DNA of 7,731 nt from an uncultured Anaerovibrio sp. (GTDB lineage: Bacteria > Bacillota > Negativicutes > Selenomonadales > Selenomonadaceae): NCBI GenBank assembly GCA_900768695.1, contig CAAGDY010000038.1, positions 1 to 7,731 of the forward strand, in the 5' to 3' direction. Both the position numbers and the translations under genes were made by a program. The number at the start of each line of letters is the position of its first letter. Positions within the stretch are counted from its first letter, which is position 1. Positions 1 to 4,541 of the stretch are shown piece after piece. A model generated the notes under the pieces. That model ran no database searches. It was not told where the DNA came from and saw only the letters and a list, made by a program, of their open reading frames with translations.

Positions 1-297
1 CTGGAAAAGCTCATCCACGCCGCCTTTGATTTGCTGGGGCTGATGACCTTCCTGACGGCCGGCCCTGATGAGTGCCGTGCCTGGACTATTGTCAAGGGAA
101 CTACTGCACCTAAGGCTGCCGGCAAGATTCACTCTGACATTGAGCGTGGCTTTATCCGTGCGGAGATTGTCAGCTTTGATGATTTGGTAGCGGCCGGTTC
201 TACCGCTGCCGCCCGCGAAAAGGGTCAGGTGCGCCTTGAGGGCAAGGATTATATCATGCAGGACGGGGATGTGACCTATTTCCGCTTCAACGTGTAA
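1..297 (+). CDS. ychF: Ribosome-binding ATPase YchF (Obg-like), C-terminal part
   Basis: This is the 3' end of ychF; 98 residues are visible and the gene is cut by the left edge of the window. YchF/EngD is a cytoplasmic P-loop ATPase of the Obg-like family that binds ribosomes and is linked to translation and stress responses. The visible part is its C-terminal TGS domain, highly conserved across bacteria. Recognisable pieces are the LLGLMTFLTAGPDE stretch, the VKGTTAPKAAGKIHSD segment, ERGFIRAE, and the ending RLEGKDYIMQDGDV...FRFNV, which closely matches the remembered end of E. coli YchF. The nucleotide-binding G domain and coiled-coil insert lie upstream. The reading frame is open from base 1 and stops with TAA. 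The gene converges on the nitrilase-family gene with only 26 bases between the stop codons, and I see no clear hairpin terminator there. The identity is secure; nothing looks damaged. Confidence 0.96.
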   Translation: MEKLIHAAFDLLGLMTFLTAGPDECRAWTIVKGTTAPKAAGKIHSDIERGFIRAEIVSFDDLVAAGSTAAAREKGQVRLEGKDYIMQDGDVTYFRFNV

Positions 298-323
298 TAT
301 GTATACTTGTTGCAGGAATTTTG
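298..323. other. Short convergent gap without a visible terminator
   Basis: Twenty-six bases between the facing stop codons of ychF and the nitrilase-family gene. They contain GTATAC but no GC-rich hairpin with a T tract in either direction. Termination may be inefficient or factor-dependent, and the transcripts may overlap. Confidence 0.5.
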
Positions 324-1130
324 CTATTCCGTCAGCTTGTACAGCTCCGGACGCCTGTCGCGGAAGATGTTGATGTCGCTCCGTATCTGGCTAATCATGC
401 CGGGCTGGAGGTTGGCATGCAGGATTTCTCCTTCCAGATTGTCAGTGGAGCCCTGGGCCAGCAGGCTTCCCCATGGGTCGTATATGGCGGAGCCGCCGCC
501 CAGGTGCATGGCATCTCCCAGATGGGAGGAAATGCCGTTGGCGGCAGCCACAAAGAACTGGTTCTCAATGGCGCGGGCCCTGAGCAGGGTGTCCCAGTGC
601 TGTATGCGCTCTACCGGCCAGGCGGCGGCTACAAACAGGATGCTGATATCCTGCAGGGCCAGCTGCCGCACCAGCTCTGGGAAGCGCAGGTCGTAACAGA
701 TGATGATGCCGCATTTGATGCCGTCTATGCTGAAGGTGGCCAGCTTGCTGCCGGGGGTGAAGTCTGCATTTTCGCCGCTAGGGGAGAAGAGATGGGTCTT
801 TTCGTAGACGGCGATGTTTTCGCCTGTCCTGTCAAAAACATAGCAGGTGTTGTATATCTTCTTTTTTCTCTCTACGGCAATGGAGCCTGCGACGATGTTG
901 ACGGTATGCTCCGAGGCCAGCCTGCTCATGTGCTTTTTCCAGATATCCTGACTGTCGGCGTATTCGCTGATTGGCTTCGGATAAAAGCCGGTGTTCCAAA
1001 GCTCCGGCAGCAGGACGGCATCAGGACGCTGGTCACTGCTCATGGCCTTGTCCAGCATGGCGGCCATGGCATCCAGGTTGTGTTCAATGTTGCCCTCTTC
1101 AATGGGCAGCTGAAGAATGGATATTTTCAT
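324..1130 (-). CDS. Carbon-nitrogen hydrolase (nitrilase superfamily amidase)
   Basis: A 268-residue protein of the nitrilase/omega-amidase superfamily, full length for the family (about 260-280). These cytoplasmic enzymes hydrolyse non-peptide C-N bonds through a Glu-Lys-Cys triad. All three parts are visible: Glu43 in LPELWNTGFY, Lys111 in YEKTHLFSP, and Cys145 in IICYDLRFPE, where the nucleophile is followed by the usual YDLRFPEL. Family-typical GSAIYDPWG (about 213-221) and the C-terminal FRDRRPELY follow. The closest remembered relatives are Firmicute omega-amidase-like proteins (2-oxoglutaramate or 2-oxosuccinamate amidases, YkrU/MtnU type), so a role in removing omega-amides from transamination products is plausible. 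The substrate is not proven by sequence. The ATG is supported by an AAAGGGAG ribosome-binding site about 10 bases upstream (complement of 1141-1148). The gene faces away from the DUF951 gene and converges with ychF. No neighbouring methionine-salvage gene is visible to fix its pathway. Confidence 0.93.
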   Translation of the reverse strand: MKISILQLPIEEGNIEHNLDAMAAMLDKAMSSDQRPDAVLLPELWNTGFYPKPISEYADSQDIWKKHMSRLASEHTVNIVAGSIAVERKKKIYNTCYVFDRTGENIAVYEKTHLFSPSGENADFTPGSKLATFSIDGIKCGIIICYDLRFPELVRQLALQDISILFVAAAWPVERIQHWDTLLRARAIENQFFVAAANGISSHLGDAMHLGGGSAIYDPWGSLLAQGSTDNLEGEILHANLQPGMISQIRSDINIFRDRRPELYKLTE

Positions 1131-1168
1131 GATAGTGTAACTCCCTTTCTATAGATAGGATGATTTTT

Positions 1169-1360
1169 ATGCCATTAAAATTTAATGTGGGAGATGTGGT
1201 CAGAATGCGCAAGGCTCATCCCTGCGGCAGCGATATCTGGCAGATTACCCGCACCGGCATGGATTTTGGTATGAAATGCCAGGGCTGCGGCCATTTTGTG
1301 ATGATACCTCGTGTCAAATTTGAGCGGATGGTAAAAGCGGTGGTTACCGGGGCAGAATAG
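1169..1360 (+). CDS. DUF951 family small protein
   Basis: A 63-residue protein of the DUF951 family, found widely in Firmicutes (B. subtilis YyzM is a member); its function is unknown to me. The sequence runs FNVGDVVRMRKAHPCGSD, then W.I.R.G.DF, then MKCQGCGHFVMIPRVKFE, which is the whole family pattern. Three Cys (in HPCGS and the CxxC of CQGCG) could bind metal or be redox active, but that is inference. I chose the ATG at 1169 because AGGA (1157-1160) lies 8 bases ahead. An in-frame ATG at 1160 would add only MIF and overlaps that ribosome-binding site. DUF951 genes are, from memory, often found close to ychF in Firmicutes, and here the two are separated only by the opposite-facing nitrilase-family gene. 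I could not find a convincing promoter in the 38-base divergent gap, so it probably lies within the neighbouring coding sequence. Confidence 0.92.
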   Translation: MPLKFNVGDVVRMRKAHPCGSDIWQITRTGMDFGMKCQGCGHFVMIPRVKFERMVKAVVTGAE

Positions 1361-1371
1361 TCCTGCAGTCA

Positions 1372-1399
1372 TTGCCATTTCATTTTGCCGTCGTATAAT
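1372..1399 (+). promoter_or_regulatory. Sigma-A-type promoter for the secreted-protein gene
   Basis: A TTGCCA -35 (1372-1377; five of six to TTGACA) is followed after 16 bases by a perfect TATAAT -10 (1394-1399). Transcription would start near 1406, giving a leader of about 50 bases. That leader is AT-rich and contains the near-palindromic run TATATATTATATAT (around 1410-1423). The site lies just after the DUF951 stop codon, so the downstream gene has its own promoter. Confidence 0.75.
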
Positions 1400-1455
1400 A
1401 TATTCACAGTATATATTATATATCATTTGTACCCTGGGAAGGAAGTCTGTTTCTA

Positions 1456-1905
1456 GTGGATTTTTTCAAGAGCAAAGAAAAATGGAGGTTTTTGGCGGTT
1501 GCGGCGGTGTGCGTCGCGGTGGCCTTGTGGACGGGCGGCGTGGAAGCCGCCAGGGCTGACAGGTATTTTGTGGATTATGAGGGAAATACCGGCTACTACG
1601 TGGATGTCAACTCCATTGAACAGCTTGGCGAGCATGAGATAGAGCTGGATTTGTATCTGGTCAAGCTGCACAGCAGGTACATGTATCGCTACCGGGCTTA
1701 TTTTGATACGGCGGAGGGCTCCTATGAGTACCGCAGTGCCAAGGTGTACAACTACGAAACCAAAAAGCTGATGAGCGGTGCAGTGAATGTGCAGGAAAGG
1801 CTTTCCTACGGCAAAAGCACTATGCTGCAGGAGGTTGTGGAGTTTGCACTGGCCTGGAAAAAAAGCCATATATATAAAACTCAATACGGAGAAACATGGG
1901 AATAA
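1456..1905 (+). CDS. Putative secreted protein of unknown function
   Basis: A 149-residue protein I cannot place in a family with confidence. The N-terminus is a clear Sec signal peptide: basic residues (K5, K7, K9, R11), a hydrophobic core FLAVAAVCVAVALW (12-25), and signal peptidase I sites after VEA (31) or ARA (34). The mature part of about 115 residues is rich in Tyr and charged residues, has no further membrane segment and no Cys, and looks beta-rich (YFVDYEGNTGYYVDVNSIE, then ELDLYLVKL). The Y.VD..SI pattern faintly recalls small surface proteins such as the surface-adhesin E family, but this is weak. The start is GTG, supported by GGGAAGGAAG (1436-1445) 10 bases upstream; no better ATG exists. 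It has its own promoter and terminator, so it is a single-gene unit. In an outer-membrane organism it would be periplasmic or surface-exposed. Confidence 0.75.
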   Translation: MDFFKSKEKWRFLAVAAVCVAVALWTGGVEAARADRYFVDYEGNTGYYVDVNSIEQLGEHEIELDLYLVKLHSRYMYRYRAYFDTAEGSYEYRSAKVYNYETKKLMSGAVNVQERLSYGKSTMLQEVVEFALAWKKSHIYKTQYGETWE

Positions 1906-1911
1906 ATTAAA

Positions 1912-1938
1912 GGTGTTCAAAGCGGACACCTTTTTTTT
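1912..1938 (+). terminator. Intrinsic terminator after the secreted-protein gene
   Basis: GGTGTTC (1912-1918) pairs with GGACACC (1924-1930): a 7-base-pair stem with one G-U pair and a five-base loop AAAGC, followed directly by eight T. It starts 6 bases after the stop codon, so it ends the single-gene transcript. Confidence 0.9.
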
Positions 1939-1969
1939 ATTGCTTTTTTATGCAATCTGCAAAATCGCC

Positions 1970-1998
1970 TTTACAAATGCGTTTATGAAAGGTATACT
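1970..1998 (+). promoter_or_regulatory. Sigma-A-type promoter for the AGCS symporter
   Basis: A TTTACA -35 (1970-1975; five of six to consensus) and TATACT -10 (1993-1998; five of six) are separated by the ideal 17 bases. The start point would be near 2005, leaving a leader of about 100 bases before the symporter ATG. A weaker second possibility, TTGTCC (2023-2028) with TATAAC (2044-2049), has only a 15-base spacer. If used, its -10 would sit inside the loop of the inverted repeat at 2029-2070. Confidence 0.7.
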
Positions 1999-2005
1999 AT
2001 CAAAC

Positions 2006-2023
2006 ATAGTCATTAAAGACTAT
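2006..2023. repeat. Short perfect dyad in symporter leader
   Basis: ATAGTC (2006-2011) and GACTAT (2018-2023) form a perfect 6-base inverted repeat with a 6-base spacer, beginning at about the predicted transcription start. It could be part of an operator or a small RNA hairpin. On its own it is weak; its interest comes from being one of several dyads packed into the same leader. Confidence 0.5.
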
Positions 2024-2028
2024 TGTCC

Positions 2029-2071
2029 GTATACAGTGTACATTATAACAAAATGTACATAGATGTATACA
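2029..2071. promoter_or_regulatory. Compound inverted repeat, candidate operator or leader hairpin
   Basis: Arm 2029-2043 (GTATACA, G, TGTACAT) is matched by arm 2053-2070 (ATGTACA, TAGA, TGTATAC). This makes 14 complementary pairs interrupted by one asymmetric bulge (1 base against 4), around a 9-base loop. Each half-arm is also locally self-complementary: GTATAC, TGTACA, ATGTACAT (2053-2060) and TGTATACA (2064-2071). Palindromes of the TGTATACA kind resemble binding sites of GntR-type and other dimeric repressors, so a regulator binding downstream of the promoter is one reading. A leader RNA hairpin is the other. It has no run of T after it, so it is not an intrinsic terminator, and I recognise no known riboswitch consensus, including glycine. 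The symmetry is seen directly; the function is inferred. Confidence 0.6.
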
Positions 2072-2075
2072 AAAG

Positions 2076-2088
2076 ACATTATAAATGT
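2076..2088. repeat. Short perfect dyad next to the symporter RBS
   Basis: ACATT (2076-2080) and AATGT (2084-2088) are perfect inverted repeats with a 3-base centre, ending 4 bases before the AGGGGG ribosome-binding site. This AT-rich dyad may be incidental, but it continues the series of symmetric elements in this leader. Confidence 0.4.
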
Positions 2089-2105
2089 TATAGGGGGAAT
2101 TGTGT

Positions 2106-3521
2106 ATGGATTTTGCAGCTATTATGAAGCAGGTGAATGATTTCGTCTGGGGTCCCGTTATGCTGTGCTTTCTGGTAGGCACCGGTATTTTTCTGACGGT
2201 GCGCCTGAAGTTCAAGCCGTGGCTGAACCTGCCTTATGCAGTAAAGATGATTTTGACCAAGAAGGATAACACTGAGGGCGACGTTACGCCGTTCCAGTCC
2301 CTGATGATTGCGCTGTCCGCCACTGTGGGTACAGGCAACATCGTGGGTGTTGCCACCGCTATGGTGCTGGGCGGCCCGGGGGCCCTGGTGTGGATGTGGA
2401 TTTCTGCCGCCTTTGGCCTCTCTACCAAGTATGGCGAGTCCGTGCTGGCAGTAAAGTATCGTGAAACCAACGAGCGGGGCGAGATGGCAGGCGGCCCGAT
2501 GTATGCCATGAAGAACGGCATCGGCGGCGTGCCGGGCCGGGTGCTGGCATTCCTCTTTGCGGTGTTTGCGGTCTGCGCTTCCTTCGGTATCGGCAACATG
2601 ACCCAGGCAAATTCCATCGCCGCCGCCTTTAACAGCAGCTTTGGCGTGGACCCTGCCCTGATTGGTTCCATTTTGGTTATTCTTTCCATGGTTATTCTTT
2701 TCAAGGGCGTGCGCAGCATCGGTGCTGTTTCCAGTATCGTTGTGCCTGCTATGGCGGCCTTCTACGTAGTGATGGCCCTGATTGTTATCGTGGTTAATGC
2801 AGGCAACCTGCCGGCCGGTATCAGTGAGATTTTCCGGATGGCCTTTGCTCCGGAGGCTGTTGCAGGCGGCGTAGGCGGCTCCATTATCGCTTCCATGCTG
2901 ACGGCTATGCGCTGGGGCGTTGCCCGCGGCGTGTTCTCCAACGAGGCAGGCCTTGGCTCTGCACCTATTGCGGCTGCCGCAGCCAAGACGGACCACGCTT
3001 CCCGCCAGGGCTATGTAAATATGACCGGTACCTTCTTTGATACCATGATTATCTGCGTGCTGACAGGCCTTGTTATTGCTTCCTCCGGCATGCTGGGAAC
3101 CATTGACCCGGCTACCGGTAAGGCTGTTTCCGGTGCCCAGATGACCATATTGGCATTCTCTTCCGTTTTTGGCGAGCATGCCCGCGTAATTGTTTCCACC
3201 TCTCTGGCGCTGTTTGCTTTTTCTACGATTCTCGGCTGGGAGTATTATGGCGAGAAGGCGTTGGAGTATCTTGTAAGCAATCATGACATTCTGGTGGCAT
3301 ACCGCGTTATCTTCTCCTTTATCACCTACATCGGTGCAACTCAGACCCTGGATCTGGTATGGGATTTCTCCGATACGGCCAACGGCCTGATGGCGATTCC
3401 GAACCTTATCTGCCTCCTGTGGCTCAGCAAGGATATTGCCAAGGAGTGCTTTGACTATGAGGAGCGCGTGGTAGTTCGCGAGAAAAAGGGCGAAAAGGTG
3501 GATTTGTCCGCTAGCGCCTGA
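2106..3521 (+). CDS. Sodium:alanine/glycine symporter, AGCS family
   Basis: A 471-residue inner-membrane transporter of the AGCS (alanine or glycine:cation symporter, AlsT/DagA-like) family, full length for the family (about 440-480). It brings small neutral amino acids into the cell with Na+ (or H+). The family core is intact: TPFQSLMIALSATVGTGNI (61-79) holds the substrate/ion-binding GTGN turn, then the signature GGPGALVWMW (89-98), KYGESVLAVKYRE and GGPMYAMKNG. The later segments RGVFSNEAGLGSAPIAAAAA and STILGWEYYGEKA are also characteristic. About ten or eleven hydrophobic segments are seen. I chose the ATG at 2106 because AGGGGG (2092-2097) is 8 bases upstream; a TTG two codons earlier is unlikely. 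It is a single-gene unit between its own promoter and terminator. Alanine against glycine specificity cannot be read from sequence here. A long antisense frame across it is a codon-bias shadow. Confidence 0.96.
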   Translation: MDFAAIMKQVNDFVWGPVMLCFLVGTGIFLTVRLKFKPWLNLPYAVKMILTKKDNTEGDVTPFQSLMIALSATVGTGNIVGVATAMVLGGPGALVWMWISAAFGLSTKYGESVLAVKYRETNERGEMAGGPMYAMKNGIGGVPGRVLAFLFAVFAVCASFGIGNMTQANSIAAAFNSSFGVDPALIGSILVILSMVILFKGVRSIGAVSSIVVPAMAAFYVVMALIVIVVNAGNLPAGISEIFRMAFAPEAVAGGVGGSIIASMLTAMRWGVARGVFSNEAGLGSAPIAAAAAKTDHASRQGYVNMTGTFFDTMIICVLTGLVIASSGMLGTIDPATGKAVSGAQMTILAFSSVFGEHARVIVSTSLALFAFSTILGWEYYGEKALEYLVSNHDILVAYRVIFSFITYIGATQTLDLVWDFSDTANGLMAIPNLICLLWLSKDIAKECFDYEERVVVREKKGEKVDLSASA

Positions 3522-3537
3522 ATAACGATATAATGCT

Positions 3538-3576
3538 GAAACAATCCCGTCTAAACGTAGTCGGGATTGTTTTTTT
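3538..3576 (+). terminator. Strong intrinsic terminator after the symporter
   Basis: ACAATCCCG (3541-3549) pairs perfectly with CGGGATTGT (3562-3570). The 12-base loop contains a further CTA/TAG pairing, and seven T follow (3570-3576). Upstream A residues can extend the stem into the T tract. It lies about 20 bases after the symporter stop codon. Confidence 0.93.
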
Positions 3577-3577
3577 G

Positions 3578-3586
3578 TGGTATACT
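3578..3586 (+). promoter_or_regulatory. Extended -10 promoter for the envelope-glycan operon
   Basis: TGGTATACT is an extended -10 element (TG, one base, then TATACT at 3581-3586). It begins two bases after the T tract of the symporter terminator. No good -35 is found 16-18 bases upstream, where the terminator stem lies, which fits an extended -10 type. Transcription would start near 3593, about 35 bases before the likely start of the next gene. No other promoter is seen before the following genes. Confidence 0.55.
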
Positions 3587-3626
3587 AAAGGGGTTAGTAG
3601 CTTTCTTTAAGTATGGAGTGGTGGCT

Positions 3627-4541
3627 TTGGGAATCTGGAATCAGTTAATGTATATAGTGATGATGTTGTTTGCCCTGACATCCAATTTTTCCATTGCGGC
3701 TACCAGTGTGTGTATTGTGCTGGGGGCTGTGGTGATGATTGCGCAGAAGGTATGCACCGGCAGTCTGCCTGATATGGACAAGGGACTGGTCAAGATTGTG
3801 GCCTTTTATTGCGTCCTGCAGGTGGTGGCGGCGCTGACTGCTCCGAACCCGGCAGCCAGCCTTGGTGAAGTGTGGGGCATCATCTACCGCCTAAGTCCGT
3901 TGTTTATGGGAATCGGCTATTTGCAGACGCGGCGGCGCATGGCCTGGATTCTGGTGGCCTTTGCGGTGTCGGTGCTGGTCTGTGATGCCATGGGTGCATA
4001 TCAGCTGGTGGTATGGGAGGACTATACTCCTATTGGCGCAAGCTCGGCGGCCTCCTTTTATGCCACCCACCTGATGATGGCGATACCGATTTTTTATCTT
4101 ATGTGCCGTCAGGATGAAGGGGTTTTTGCCAACAAGACGATACCTGCCTTTATGCTGGCCTTTTCGGTGGTCATGTATGCCATCGTGTCATGGAATGATT
4201 GGAGCGGTCAGGCTACATGGGCGTCGGTGCTGAGCCAGAGCAGCTTTGTCAAGATATTTGTGGAGGGCGGCTTTGTGGGGCTGGCTTCCTTTGTGATGCT
4301 GCAGGGCTATATTTTGTATCGCCTTGTCAAGCTGTATCAGGCAGAAAAATCCATCAGCCGCTCCGTAAATACCGCGTCCTATGGCATGATAGGCATACTG
4401 GTACTGGCAGGACTTCACCTTGAGGGAATGACGGAGAGCAGCATGCTGCAGATTTCCGTCATGCGCGAATACTGGCTGCTGATAGGGCTTTTGCTGGCGG
4501 CCGGCAAAATGAGATTATTGGAAGCGGGGAAGATTGAGTAA
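3627..4541 (+). CDS. O-antigen ligase-like membrane protein, shortened
   Basis: A polytopic membrane protein of about 304 residues with roughly eight to ten hydrophobic segments, resembling the Wzy/WaaL O-antigen ligase/polymerase family (usually 400 or more residues). The N-terminal half (two close helices at 5-39, then PLFMGIGYLQTRRRMAWILVA at about 91-111) and the C-terminal part (FVKIFVEGGFVGLASF, 207-222, like the helix after the family's HxHN loop) look right. The segment between the helix ending near 187 and residue 205 is very short: the large periplasmic loop and its conserved His/Arg residues are absent, with SQSSF where I expect HAHNNF. It may therefore not be an active ligase. The start is uncertain: TTG 3627 has GGAG 8 bases upstream; GTG 3618 or 3621 and ATG 3648 are alternatives. 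Its stop overlaps the next ATG by one base, so the two genes are probably translationally coupled. Family membership is inferred from remembered patterns. Confidence 0.62.
   Translation: MGIWNQLMYIVMMLFALTSNFSIAATSVCIVLGAVVMIAQKVCTGSLPDMDKGLVKIVAFYCVLQVVAALTAPNPAASLGEVWGIIYRLSPLFMGIGYLQTRRRMAWILVAFAVSVLVCDAMGAYQLVVWEDYTPIGASSAASFYATHLMMAIPIFYLMCRQDEGVFANKTIPAFMLAFSVVMYAIVSWNDWSGQATWASVLSQSSFVKIFVEGGFVGLASFVMLQGYILYRLVKLYQAEKSISRSVNTASYGMIGILVLAGLHLEGMTESSMLQISVMREYWLLIGLLLAAGKMRLLEAGKIE

Noticed and set aside
321..1154. Long open frame on the + strand across the nitrilase-family gene
   Set aside because: It lies opposite a gene with an intact catalytic triad and a good ribosome-binding site; its translation has no family features and it extends over that gene's own start region. 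It is a codon-bias shadow.
1131..1168. Divergent promoter pair between the nitrilase-family and DUF951 genes
   Set aside because: Only poor -10 matches without a -35 at the right distance are found on either strand, and one candidate start would fall inside the ribosome-binding site.
2034..2070. TnrA/GlnR-type nitrogen box
   Set aside because: The TGTNA-N7-TNACA pattern does not fit in any register; the symmetric cores have different spacing.
2000..2105. Glycine riboswitch or T-box in the symporter leader
   Set aside because: AGCS genes often carry glycine riboswitches, but I see none of the conserved purine-rich core segments. The leader is too short for a tandem aptamer, and no T-box sequence (TGGNACCGCG-like) or attenuator terminator is present.
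2088..3284. 398-residue open frame on the - strand across the symporter
   Set aside because: The translation is dominated by His, Gly, Asn and Arg in an unstructured pattern, typical of the antisense of a membrane-protein gene, while the + strand encodes a textbook AGCS transporter.
3567..3626. Upstream extension of the WaaL-like protein to the TTG at 3567
   Set aside because: That start lies inside the terminator stem of the preceding gene and upstream of the likely transcription start, so it cannot be the real start.
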